Source of the DNA: Phylloscopus collybita
Lineage: Eukaryota > Chordata > Aves > Passeriformes > Phylloscopidae
Direction: 5' to 3'
Assembly (NCBI GenBank): GCA_027886175.1
Contig: JAJNNQ010000024.1
Span: 4,324,001-4,388,000 of the forward strand
DNA length: 64,000 nt
This document shows positions 49,023 through 61,896 of this stretch, one piece after another (positions within the stretch are counted from its first letter, which is position 1; each line of letters opens with the position of its first letter). Position numbers and translations under genes: made by a program. The notes beneath the pieces are model-generated. The model was not told the DNA's origin. It made no database searches and worked only from the letters and a program-made list of their open reading frames with translations.

Positions 49023-50608
49023 AGGGAAAACTTAATTATGTATTAAATTGGTGTTTGAAACCTTTGTGTGCTTTGGTAGCTGCAAGCTGTGTCTCATGAA
49101 AACCACCTATTTTTTTTTTTTTTTTTAATAACTTCTACCATGATTTGAACTCCTATAATTCTCTTTAAATTAGTGAGAACAGGTTTGAAGCATCCTTTCC
49201 AGGACAGGCTACTTGTGTTATCCATTCTCTTCTGGAGCCATTAAACACCATCTTCCATCAAAAGTAATAAATGAAGAGTAAATATAACTACAGTTAGCTA
49301 AAACTGAATCAAATTTTCTTTCCAAACTACATATTTCTGTGTAAAAATGGATCTTTGCATGGGCTAATGTCAGGCTGGTATGTTTTCTGGACATCCTGCC
49401 TTATCTGTAGTGTTACTTAAAAGCTTTTCTTGAAATAAAATAAAATAATTTAAAAAAAAAATCCCTTCTGGTAAAAAGAGGAAGAAAATTGGAAAATTAC
49501 ATAATGTTATTGACTTACTATACAAAAGAAACTATTGTCCTTCTCTGTGCCCCATCTTATCTACTGCAGTAATTCTAATTACAAGATGTTTCTTACTTTT
49601 CTTTGTATTTCAAGTGCTATTATTTCTTTCTTTGCTTTCTTTGAATAGAAGCGTCTCAGCAGCTTTGATGTCTTTTCTTATGACTGTTTGGGTTTCTTTT
49701 GTCGACAGTTTGTGAAATAGTTTCCATATTTTTTTTTCCCCATGGGATATCTCAGAGTGTTTAATATCCCTTAGGTATTGTGGCAGTCAGCATCACAATG
49801 AGGTGGTACCTGTAACCAAACAACAATTGAAGAGGAAATACTGCAGGCCCCATAAAATTCTCTGTTTTGAGCACAGTGTTATGTAGAGCATCCCACTGAT
49901 TCTATTAAATTACAAATGGCCTCAAATTCATGAACTGGCTTCTCAACTACCTCCCTACCTAAAAGTTAATTTTGTAAGATCCTCAGGACTGTTGTTTTCT
50001 AAGTGCTTGTAAAGCTTTTGATCTTATGGACTTAAAACTCTTAAATGTAGTTTGTTTAATGAAACTCATTCACAGTGCCTTGCTATTAAATGTCTTTTAC
50101 TGGTAATTCTGATTCAATCTGATGAAACATTGAAAATGGGAAAAAAATGGAAATGCAACTGCATGATGTGTTACAGATATCCTCACAAGTTCATGGAAAT
50201 AAATGTTATTGTTTGATCATGTCAAAAGCAACAAAAAAACAGCGATCAAAGCAGCAGCCCCAGAGAATGGGAAGATTTTCAGGTAGCTGAAAGGCAGTGA
50301 AGAGCTGTGATAAATCCAATGGATGAGATGTGTTCCTTTGAGGAAGAATGCATGTGGGGGGGTCAGGTGTCATGAAGCTCTGCAGTGCAGGTCAGAAATC
50401 GCTGTTAACAGTTGCATCTCAACAATCTTACCTCTAGTGCTGCTATTTAGCTCTTCCTTTTTTACTTTATCATAGTTACATTTATCTGAAGCACTGTACG
50501 AATTCTGAGTTGCCTCAGAGATGACCAGGAGATGCCCTTTTCATTCCAAAATTGCTAAAAGCAGCTTTGCTTTACATGTGAGCAAAAAAATCCCACACAT
50601 TTTTAAAA

Positions 50609-50690
50609 GAAAAAAGAAAAAAATAAATAAAAAAAAAATAAAATAAAAAAAACCCCACACATACGCAAAAAAAAAAAAAAAAAAAAAAAA
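50609..50690. repeat. A-rich low-complexity tract
   Basis: An A-rich stretch with scattered G and T is followed by accccacacatacgc and a run of 24 As (50667-50690). Confidence 0.9.
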
Positions 50691-53600
50691 GGCACCCAAA
50701 TCTTGACAAGGTAGTGCTGATCTGGGGTGTGAGAGATTCAGAACTGATTCTCTTGCTGTGCATGATTCAGTGCAGATGTTCAGGCTTGTGTTGGACAGTA
50801 GTTCTCATAAGCCTAAAAAGAGGTACTTAGCATTTAATAACTTCAGAATTATAACCTAATTGTTTCACATATTGGTTATGGGTAATATTTCTGTTAATTT
50901 AACTGCATGGGAGACTTAAAATGCCAGCATTATTCTGCTATTAGGGTCATTGGGAACAAAGATAATGAGATGCTTTTTATTTACCAAAACCTTTAACTCA
51001 AGCTAAGTGGCAGATTCTCTTCCAAATACTCAGAAAATGCATTCTTTACTAAAGACAAAATGCTTTTAGATCTTTTTTCTGCAAAATTTGCCACAGATGT
51101 TTTAATGAAACACAGAACTAAACTAGAAAGCCTGCTATAAATAAGTGTCTGGAAAGCAGCTTGGCAGGACCATGCAGCTGTTGGTTTCCTTTTTTCCCTT
51201 TCTACTTTAATCTCAGTAGTTGAGAGGAGTGTATTTCTTCTACCATTGCATTGACAGCTGATGTTCAGTTTTGTGTAATTCAGCTACTACACTGTGCACG
51301 GATTCTCTTATGTAAAAGGTATCCTCATTTAGCCAACTTAAAGATTAATTTATGCTGCTGGGATGAGGCATTACAGCTTCCTGCATAAATTGATTGTCTG
51401 GAATGTAGGTGTTTTTAAGCACAGACATAACTTCTAATGCAATGGTGCTTACATTTGATAGTTACATCAAAAGTTCTGCCACTGCTGTACAGCAGTTTCA
51501 CCAGAAACAAAACTTTAGGCAGGCCTGCAAAAATTTCTCCTAGCTTCTTGCAAAAACAAGCCCATTTGCAGGCAATAGCTTCCTTTTTATTTAGCTATCA
51601 TTTATGTCACAAATTACTTCATTCCTTATTATTCCACCTGTTAGGAGTACAAATTGGCATGACTTAGCTGATGTAGGTCTGCAATGACAGATGGATTCAC
51701 ATGAGCAGTAAGTACTTTTTCTCAAGTGATAGCCTTGCATTTATTAAATAGAATTCATAAACCACTTAGCATTTACACTCCTCACCACATTGATGCTGGC
51801 ACAAGCTGTGGAAGCTTCCTTCATGAAACACACACAGACACGTTGTGAAAACCCAAATTATAAATTGCCAGAGCTGCATTTCCCTCTTCACATTCCAGCT
51901 CTTCCAAACTAAACAGCCTGCTCTTTGCTGCACTTTGGGGGAACTCTCAGCTGCTGATTGAGGTGATGTGTGAAGGGTTTGTTGTGTACATGCCCACCCG
52001 TGCTGCCTGGCAGAAGTTGCTGGCAGGAAGCTTCATGGTGCCCCCCTGTCTTTGGAGAGTCAGAGATTGCTCAGCTTGCTGAGCTGGAAAGGAGGAGAAG
52101 GAAAGCAAATAAATACCTCTCCTACTGTTCCTTTCAAGCTAAACTCCTTCACTGAGTTTCTCTGTCATTGAGAAGTAGAGATGGGTGCCAGGCTATGAAC
52201 AACCATGGAAAGGTTCTCTAAGCCAAGCCTTTCCTTCAGACTGTTCAGCATTCAAACTGCACTAGCAGGAGAGGTGGGAGAAACAGCAGAATTATTCTTG
52301 CCATGAACTCCTCTCTGTGAATATCCTCACCCCACGTGGTCAGCAGATGGACCATTGCCCCCTGCTCCACTCACAGAGCCCCTCTCTGAAGCTTCTGTGG
52401 AAGTATCCTGATGTGAGTTTTTTAATGAAGCATGCCCATCAGTTCTTTCCTGCCACTTCATCTGTGAGGGTTAAATACCCAGCTCCTCGACTTTGTAGGA
52501 AAATTAGAAGCAAAGAAATTTGGCTTGATGAAACAACCCACCTTCGTGAAACTCAAACAATATATTGCATGCAAGAAATTGACTGTGCACTCACTTTCCA
52601 GAAATTGGAAGTGATATAGGATCCTCCTCACTGCTGTCCTGGACTCCTCTTCAACAAAAAGCACATTCTACAGATGATATCCCCTCTTCAGTGTTTTACT
52701 GCCTGCTTACTTATGGCTCTTTATCTAACACACATTACAATGTTCACATTTATTCCACAGAGCTCCTCAAAAGACCCAGGCATAATTGTAGAGTAGTAAA
52801 CTAGATGATTATCAGTTTTCTTTTGCCCAAAATTAATATTTTATTACAATTTCCAAGTGCACCTGAGTGAGCCCATTATTCTTGATATTGCATAAACTGA
52901 CATTTGAAAGCAAATTGTATTGACAGATGCTTATTGAACAAAATTACTCAACAAGAACCATCAAGGAGCAATTGTACATAGTGAATTCAGCTATGATTAT
53001 AGTACTCCAATAATGAGAAAAGTTACTTTCCCCCCCAGTTAATGCATTTTTCTTTACTCTGAATTCCAGCACCTACACTTCTGTATTTGTTGTTAAATGA
53101 AAATTGCTAATCCTTTCCCAGTGGCTAACAAATTGATTCTTCTGTTGCATATGCATTTCCTGGGATACCTGAGCCAAATGGCTCTTCCAAAGTTTATTCT
53201 TTCCAGCCTCATTCCACTGGAATGTTTAGCTTATAAACCCTATAACTACTACATAATGGCATGTATTTTCTGAGAACAGAAGTCCAAATGTAGATGGACT
53301 TTTCCATTAGGCAAGCAGAGAGTACTTCAGAATCAAAATAAGGATGAGCAGCAAGTAGTATTAATACTGAAAGGAACATACTTGGTCGATTAGGGTTAAG
53401 ATTGAACTGTAAAACTGGGATTAAGCTCTGAGTGTAGCATGTGATAAAAGGAGGTTTTCATTCTTCACCCTTGCTAAATATCTCATTTCATGCTCAGGTG
53501 GTCCTTGTAAACAATTCCAAACATTTAAATCCCAGAAGTTCAGAAAAAAGTATTTGAATATGTGGTCATTTTTTACATAATACACACTACTGTTGCTTAC

Positions 53601-56600
53601 TTTAAAAATCTGACTACAGAGAATGCAGAAATAAATTGTTACAAGCATGTTTGTTGAAGCAAATTGCTGTTCCTTAGTAGCAGAAGTAGAAAGATATGAA
53701 GAGGAGAGCAGGAGGAGCTTGACAGATACACACAGAAGTATATTTGTAAATGAGATGCACACAGGTTTTCTTCATTTCAAAATTAAGGGGAAACAGAACT
53801 CCCTTTTTTGCCAGTGGTAAAACACTGGATGTAAAAGCATGATCAGAACTGGTTCATTTTTGTGAGATGGGAGGCAAGAAAAACAGCCAACTTGAATTAT
53901 GTTTCAATGCTTTTGGTTTTAAGTGGGAAGCCAGTGGGCCTTTATCAAATTCAACTTGCTGAAGTAGCATTCCCAAGCCCAAATACTGAGTATGGGAAAT
54001 AATCTGCCTACATCTGAATTTTACACAGTGGTATTTAAAAAGCTTTTTTAGATGGCTTGTGCTGTGGGTGAAGACCAGACAATCCTGTACAGACTCATAT
54101 CACCTGTCTGTGACACACAGTTAAAGTTGGAGACAGAAGCTTGAGAGTGCGTGCCTTCATGTTCTGAAGGAAAGAAACCCTCAAAGAGAAATGATGAAAA
54201 ACTCCAGAAGTTCACAAAAATATCACAATGTTAGGTCCAAGGCATCATGTACTTGTTGGAGCTCTGACTCGTGATGTTTTGTTTTCCTAATTTTGGATTT
54301 AGCAGCCCACACGTTACCCCCAAAGGTTCCTTTGTGGGTTTCAGAACCTTCAGGAGTGGTGATGTGTGACCTCCACTACTTCTGCACGTGAGAAATGATG
54401 CCTTGCTCGTGGTGGATCATGAGTTTTTTATAGCTCAGTGGTATCTCAGATATTTTATCTTTATATAGACTAAATGGAAATGGAGCAAAACAGCTCAAAT
54501 AGTAAATGGAAAAATACACAAAGGATATCCTGAAGTCCTGTCAGAATCCTATAAACTTCTCAATTAGGCATAATATCCAATAAACAACAAATGACATTTT
54601 AGAATAGGATCAAAATAGTACCTTAACCACATCATTATGCTTATGAAAGCACAAAAACCTGTTCCACTGTAAACTTATGTAAGCTTTAAAAAAAAAAAAA
54701 AACAACATCTGCTCCTTTTCAAATTTACATCGTAGCTTACAGCTTCTAAATATAATGCCCCTCTGATAACAAGTAAATTCACAACAGAGATCAAGTAGGA
54801 TTTGCTTCTTGTGTTCCCTAAGAACTTGTTGTGAATCGTGGCAGGCTGAATATGAAGTGCAGAAGCCCCCAGTGCAGAGATTTGACATGGTTTAAATTCC
54901 TTTACCTGCTCTGGGGTCAGCAGGGCAAGTGAAGCAGTCGGACTCCGTGGTCTAATCCTGACCCAAAGAACATCCCTTGCCCTTCCCACAGGAGGATGTG
55001 GATTGGTGTGAACTCTGAGGAGCTTCAGGGTGAGATGTCATTAGATTAAGTGAAATATGCTGAATTTCAGTTATAAAATAACTGAGGTGAATTGTTTTGG
55101 TTAATCCACCTGGGCTGAAGTCTCTCTCTTAAACTGAATCTGAACAGAATGTATTATCTGTTATGATTTTTTTCTCTCATTCTTTGCTTCAGTGCTAAAG
55201 CAAAAGTACCAGTTTTTGTATTTCCCTAATATAATTTTAGCCATTATTTCTCTCTCACCAACCCAACTCCCAAGTAGTGACAAAAAAAACCCTATTTCTT
55301 CTGGGTTTATCCTCTGCTGCATTTGACTTGCTTCTCTCATGGAAAGATAAGGATCAGAAAATAAATAATGGAAACCACATAGCTGCTTTCTCTTTACAGT
55401 TCCACTTCCCTTTCCTCAAAATCTTCCAGAATATCTTCTGTAGGCACAAGGGAGGATTAATGTGAATTAGGGCTTGCAGGAGCACCAGGACTGCTCAAAT
55501 TTCTCTTGTCCAAAGCACTTTCTCCCTTTGCCATGTGAGGAACCAGGAGAGCCACTTGCAGCGCTGCCTGCAGGACCAGGCAAGGGCCAGAAGGTTTGAG
55601 AAGGTGTTTTATAAATACAAATACACAAAGCCAGACCTTTCCTGGCTTCCAAAACACACCAACAGGAATAAATTCTTGCCAGTGGGTCACAGAGCAGTAA
55701 GTGGAAAAGCATTTAATGTATAATTACAGGAAAACAGCTCAGAGAACAGGTTTATGTTATGAAATATTTTCAGATTGTGTGGGTACAATAAATCTTCAGG
55801 TAGCAGTGATAGCTGTGTGGCCATACCTTACTAACATTTAAACATTATCTTATGGTCATTCATGTGTTTTGAATTGTTGTTAATTGATTTTGGAGAAGTA
55901 TCTTCCCTGGACTAAACTACCTTAACTAATGATATTTGCTATATAGACATGAGAAAATCCAAAGTGCTCTAGCAGCAAGATAAATAGGTTATATATATCT
56001 ATGTGGTTTCCTGTGGCAGCAGGATGTAAATATGTTATCCCGTCCTGTTTGCAAACTCTGGCTTCTAAACTCTCAAAAAGGAGGTTGAAACTGCAACTTC
56101 TGTTTTCTGAGGCTGCTTAGACACAGGTCTTAATGAGTCAATAATTCAAGTGCAGTGGCTTGCAATAAAATTCACCTTGGCTTCACATGAACTGATGTGG
56201 GCTAATAACACAAAACCAAAAATGCAAAGTGGCAGAATTATTTTTAATTTTTTTTCCATAATCTTTAGTTTTCTTTTTTTTTTTCCTCTACCTGTTTTGC
56301 ATTATGGAAAAAAATATTTTTTATTGCCTGAAATGAATTCTTTCTGGTGCATACAAATGCATTTTTAGCCGTGGCAGGAGAGGAGCAGCTGCAGCGCTGT
56401 GGCCAGTGGCTCTCTGAATTGAAGGGGTGTGTAATGAATGGAGCAGAGGTGAGCTCCAGTAGTGCCTCCCAAAGCCTGGGCATCCCCTGGGTTTCCCTGG
56501 GATGCTCTGAGTGCTGGGGGAGTGTGGAAGGCACAGCCCTCACTGAGGGTGCACCTCTGTGTTTGGGGCTGTCTTATCTCTCTGGCTTTAGCAGGAGATA

Positions 56601-59600
56601 AATCCCTGGGCAACCAACAGCAGAGCATGGCTTTGGAATGAAAAGATGCCTGATAGGGAGGTGATTTCCTGAGCCACGTGGATTCTGATCTGCAGAAGTG
56701 GTGGAGCAATATTTTCTAATATGAACCAGGGAACAGCTGCCAACCTGTGCTGTTTTAAGTGAAAGAATGAGTATCATGTATTTATGTTAACAAATCTGTC
56801 CCATAATTGGTATTAGAGATTTCATTTTAAGTCTGCAGGAAAGGAACATGTGCTAACTATTCTTTCTGGAGGATTAATCTTACATAAAACATTCATTAAA
56901 GAAGGCTTTGCTGCATTATTTAAAATGACAACAGGAGACAACAAGCTGAATATTTTGTCATTGATATGACACTTCAGATTCTCCTCCTTATTCATCACTC
57001 TGGCACTCAATTAAATTGCATGCTATCAAAATCTTGTGTTGTGAAAAAAAAATAGAGAACTAAAAACATATACAATGTGAATTTCAGATTTAATCGGCAT
57101 TTTACATTATTCGGCAATGTATGGCGTTTTCTATTCCCCTTTTTTTTTTTTTTTTGTATTCCTGCTTATTAAAAAAATGTCAAGCAGATTGATCAATGGA
57201 AAATACAAAATTGCAGCATATTCTGAGGTGGTATTACACCAATACAGGTTGTTTGTCATTTTCTCTGGTTTTGTTTGAGTGGCACTGCAGTACAGCTGAG
57301 TGGGAGAACTCCAGTGAAGAACTTCTTTAGGGAAAATTGTCAGAAGCAGTCAGCCTCTTGTCACAAGGTGGGACTTGCCTCAAAACACTGCACAGCCCCT
57401 GCCCCTTCTGTAGATTCATCCCAGTTGTGATAAATTAAATTGCTGTCCTTTTCCTGCATCATGCCAAGCCCCAGTACTGCTCTTGTGTGTTCAGTGTGGC
57501 TCTGTGAGATGCTGGAACTCTGAAATGGATCTCCCAGAGCCACAGTTACTCCATGTGCAAGGAGGGAAAACTGCTTTAGATCATATCCCACGTGTGTCTG
57601 GGGCAGGGACATTTATGCTTTCACAAAAAGTCTTGAGAACAGAGAATGTGGGGATGGTATCAGTGTGTGTGTGTGTCATGTATAAATACAGTTATTATTT
57701 CATGTTGTTATCTTAACTACGTAGTAAAACGATACATCTGTTACAATGTGCTGCAAACTGTAAATGTGACATATGTAGTGTGTAAAGTCCACATTTAGGG
57801 TTCAAACCTATTGCCTCAGGACACTCTATAAATTCCTCTGCTTCAAAAATCTGTTTTCTCACAGTACTCCCCACTCCAGCAGTGCTAAGCATCTAGAACT
57901 GCTGCAAGTCTGATTTGTTTGACTGATTTGATCAGTGAACCCATCTTCAAACATTTTTATTTCATCCTCCCCCAGTTCAAACGAGGAGCTGTGTGCTCAC
58001 CTCCAGGAACACCTGCAGGTTGGAGCTCCTTGGTTCCAAGCCCTCAGCTGACACTTTTTCCAGTGTCCTTTTCCCATTCCTTTTCTTGTGTGGCTCTTCA
58101 CTGTAAAATTACCTCAGTTCTTCAGATCCTTCTCCTGTATCTGTGTGGAAACACTTTCCTGAACTGGGCAATTCCTTGGACTGGAGATTGGGTGTGTTCC
58201 TATCTCAGGAGCTGCAGCCATTTATGGAGGTCATTGCCACCCCCAGGAGTGCTTTCCCTGCCATCTGTATCCCGCTGCTCTTTGTCCTTAAACCTGTTTA
58301 TTCTCCATCTTTCATGCTGTAAGCAATCCTGGGAAAATTATTCAATGCCTTCCAGCATTGCATTAGCCTACCCCTTGATAAAATAATCAAAGATTGCTTC
58401 TCTGTCTCAGAGATTTCTCTGCCCCACTCCCATTTATTCCTTCCTGTTCTTGTTTTGAGGATGAAGAATTCTAAAGTACCATGGGAACAACATGAATTTT
58501 TGTAATCTAAATTAATAGGCTTTTCTTAAAATTTATCGAGATGCAAACACTACACTAGTTTAGAAATCTCCCATTATTATTTGTAAAGTCAGTTTTGTAG
58601 TCCCCTTTAAAACTAAAGCAGTATTTTGTGTTTGTACAGGGAGGGGTCCAGCACATACAACTTTTTCTGGACTCGAATTGCACTGCTCTTTAAAGGATAA
58701 CACACTGGCAATAGAGCCAGTGTTGCCACTGTGATGCTAAAAGTTCCCACTGGATTCTAATGTGTACCAGAGTTTGTTACTGGATCTTCAGGCCACCCTA
58801 ACAACAGCTGAGACATTTTTAATCCACAGGTGCTCCAAAGACAAATACTGTGCTGACTAAAAATGTCACTGTCACAGTCTGACTTGGAATACATAAATAG
58901 CTCCAGGGATACATTAAACTTGCAGCCAAAATCTGGTGGCTTTTATCGAGTGCTGTCACAATAAAGACTGGATTATTTGCAGATTTAGGTTTGTGTCCAG
59001 ATTAAAGATTTTTGCTTGAGGTAATCAAGTGATGGAGCCAGGTTTATTTTCATGGTGTCATGACACATTGTGGTGTCTTGACACAATCTCACCTCAATTT
59101 CATTTGAAATTCAGGTAGCATGGCAAGTGATACAGACTGAGTCAGAGGGAAGCTATCAGCCTAAGTGACTAAATTTATTGATCATATGCTTATTTTCTGA
59201 TATACAGCAAGCTGTTATAAGGAAATGCTTTTTTTTTTTTTTTTGGTGTATTTAGTGCCATTCCTGTGCTGTCACTTGGAAGAGCTCATTTTGTGTTAAA
59301 GCATGTCATTTCAAGTCATTCAGGTTGAGTGTTTAAAACCTCATTGTCCAGTGGGAAAAAAAAAACAAAAATCTCTTCTTTAAATTCTCAGATTATTGCA
59401 TATAAATACATTTCATAGTTGCTTTAACCTAGGAGAACATGGAGTCTGAGCAAAAAGAAATACAGGTGAGGTTTTTTTCTTGGAGGGAGGAATATTTTGT
59501 GAGAGAGTGTAGAAGGATTAATAGTTCTGTTAAGCAAGTATGAAAATTATTTTTGTTGAAGGATTAATGAATCTGAGGAGCATAAAAGCTGCAGTGAGAG

Positions 59601-60134
59601 CCTGTGCACCTCTAGAGAACCTTACAGCTTCTGGAAAGTGTAGAGTGCCAAAGGATTACCCACAGGAAACCAGGGGTGCTGTTCTAAAGCTCCATTTGTC
59701 CTTCCCTTCAAATGCAAATTTTCCATGCAGGTGTTCTAATTGTTGATGTACCCAGAAAGAGAAATTTCTGGGTAACTTCTACCTGACCAAATATGCCATC
59801 TGAATGGCAGCTTTACACCCCTGTTTGTTGAAAAAATGCTATTGTCTGCATCAATTCAGAAATTACTACTTGCTCGAGAGGGGTTTGCATGCTGTAAGAT
59901 TCTCTAGCATCAGGCTGCAGTTTGTTTACTTCTCTGGATTATAGGATTTTCCTTTCATGTGGAGGTGTCAGCCCTGTGACAGTAAGGAAATGATAAAGGT
60001 AAAGGAATCTGGGGCATTCATGTGCTTGCAACTAAAGAGAGGAGGCTGTACAACCAGTCATCATTAGTAAAAACTGAACTAAAGGAAACATGAATTTATA
60101 AAACGCTCTGATCTCTAAGAGCTTAAAAGTGATG

Positions 60135-60799
60135 TATCTTTTAAGTTTATTATGCAAAACCAAAGTATAACCAATGGATGCAAATGAATATCATTGATTT
60201 GATGGGAGATGCACATCAGCAGCTGAGACTGAACATTCAGTTAAAAAGAAAGAAGCTGGTTATTCTTCACACTTCCAAGGACTATCCAAAAAGACTATCA
60301 AGGCATCTGGGAATTTGGACACACACACAAAAAAAAAATTATTGTGACTACACTATTTTATCTATTGAGGATGTGAACATGAGAGTCAATACAGAAATAA
60401 TCACAAATTTTATTAGAGGAAATGAGGGAATATTGATAGGAACTAAAGAAAGACCAGGCTAAGCTCTGTGGATGGGCATCGCCAGGAACCCAAAACTCTG
60501 GCTCAGCATGCTGGAGCAAACACAGAAGTGGATCATTCAGTTTTTTAGATGGGAGGTTAACTGTAACAGCTCAGGAGAAGTACCTGGCTGTGGCCTGTTG
60601 TACATTGTGGACAGTTTAATAAACACTTCCACTATTAATCAAACTGAACAGAAATGGACAATTGTGCTGGAACAATCAAAATGCCCTTCTGCGCTTTCTC
60701 AGCCTGAGCACTGTGTTTGTTTCTCATCCCCTCATCCAAAAAGATCACAAACATAATTTGAGCAGTAGAGAAAAAAAAAAAAAAAAAAAAAAAGTGATG
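60135..60799 (+). pseudogene. Retrocopy-like block: open frame, poly(A) and possible flanking repeats
   Basis: About 636 bases are followed by 23 As (60771-60793). The sequence aaaagtgatg occurs just before the block (60125-60134) and directly at the end of the A run (60790-60799), like a target-site duplication. One frame is open from 60045 to 60756 except for a single TAA at about 60463. The translation resembles no protein I recognise, and there is no AATAAA just before the A run. The repeat is partly made of As, so only gtgatg is independent evidence. Poly(A) retrocopies are rare in birds because CR1 does not use poly(A). It could be chance. Confidence 0.2.
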
Positions 60800-61834
60800 A
60801 AAGAGTCTTCTTTTGGGCTTGTGGCACGTGTGGGATTGAGGAAGTGAAATGGTGGACTCACAGTGTCACCACTTGGCATAGCTCTGGTTTTCCCACCAAC
60901 CTCAGAAGAGATGGGCATCCCCAGGAAAAGAAAAGTCTGCCATTTTAAGATCTTTCACCTCCTTTCTAATCTTATTAACATCCTTATTCTTTTTTTTTTT
61001 TTTGTACAGAATGGCTGTGTTGTGATATTAATAATTCTAAGAATTGCTGTGCAGCCTGGTTGGCAGCCTGATGCCCCTCTTCTGTCAAGGATTTGTAGAG
61101 GGGTGGGTTTTTTAAAGGGTACCAGCAGTGAGCTGGTGTTTCAGTTAAATACACACTTCAAGAACGTATCTTCAGATTTAGATATCCTTTCAGGAAATAA
61201 ATGCCATGTCTTGTTCTGCCTCAGTCTGGATATGGTGCCACCCTGGGGCTCTGCTGGTTGAGCAAAACCTTGATTTAGGTAACACTGTGTGTATTTTAGA
61301 TATTTACAAACGTATGAATTCAGAGTTGTGCTGGATTATACACACCCAGTGCACACAACATATCTAGAAGAGCTTTTTTGTGACACCCCATTCTATCTGT
61401 CTCCTATGTTCCTAAGTCACTGAGATACTTTTCTTTGAGAGGAGAGTGATGACCCTCAGTTTGTAATTACTTGGACACGGCTTATGAATATTTGGGGTTT
61501 TGCCTTAATTCAGATGCATTCCAAAACATTACACAGCTGGTTTTGCTATTTGGAGATAGCAGGCTCTGCTTTGATCATTTTTAAGGGAGAGTGCAGCAAA
61601 GTGAATGATGTGCATTCAGCTAATCCAATAAGAGAAAAAAAAAAAAAAAAGACATAGAAAATAATTCTTAGGGAGTAACACAGGGAATTGTATTTGTGAT
61701 ATAAACGAGAATTTTGGAAATATTTAAATATTTTATATATTCAGCTACTGTGAATAACCTCTGCAGAACAGCTGGAATTGTAAAAGCCCCATAATATGTC
61801 CATAATCCTAATGTGTCTCTTTGCTGTTTTGCAG

Positions 61835-61896
61835 GCAGACCAGTAATGATTGTGGTTGAATACATGGAGAATGGATCCCTGGACTCCTTCCTGCGG
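61835..61896 (+). CDS. EPHA6: EPHA6 exon: kinase beta-5, gatekeeper and hinge
   Basis: This 62-base exon, the usual size here in Eph genes, encodes RPVMIVVEYMENGSLDSFLR after completing the split codon, and ends in phase 0 at CGG before GTGAGG. It forms strand beta-5, the gatekeeper position (Val, codon 61855-61857), the hinge EYMENG and the start of helix D. Most Eph kinases have Thr at the gatekeeper; EPHA6 is known for Val, which supports the assignment and predicts different inhibitor binding. The acceptor is ttgctgttttgcag. The next exon, expected to begin KHDG and carry the catalytic HRDLAARN motif, is beyond the window. Confidence 0.97.

Larger units (their letters stand above)
48559..61834 (+). 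other. EPHA6 intron, 13.3 kb
   Basis: It has a GTAGGT donor and the acceptor tctctttgctgttttgcag. It holds the T26 run at 48591-48616, a possible LTR fragment at 48891-49022, T17 at 49110, an A-rich tract at 50609-50690, T runs near 57140 and 59229, (GT)7 at 57663, a retrocopy-like block at 60135-60799, a strong unpaired acceptor ending at 61009, and an A17 run near 61629. No host gene was recognised. Confidence 0.9.

Noticed and set aside
57919..58386. 155-codon plus-strand frame in a GC-richer patch
   Set aside because: The translation is Leu/Ser/Pro-rich without a domain, has no splice-site context in phase with EPHA6, and is likely chance.
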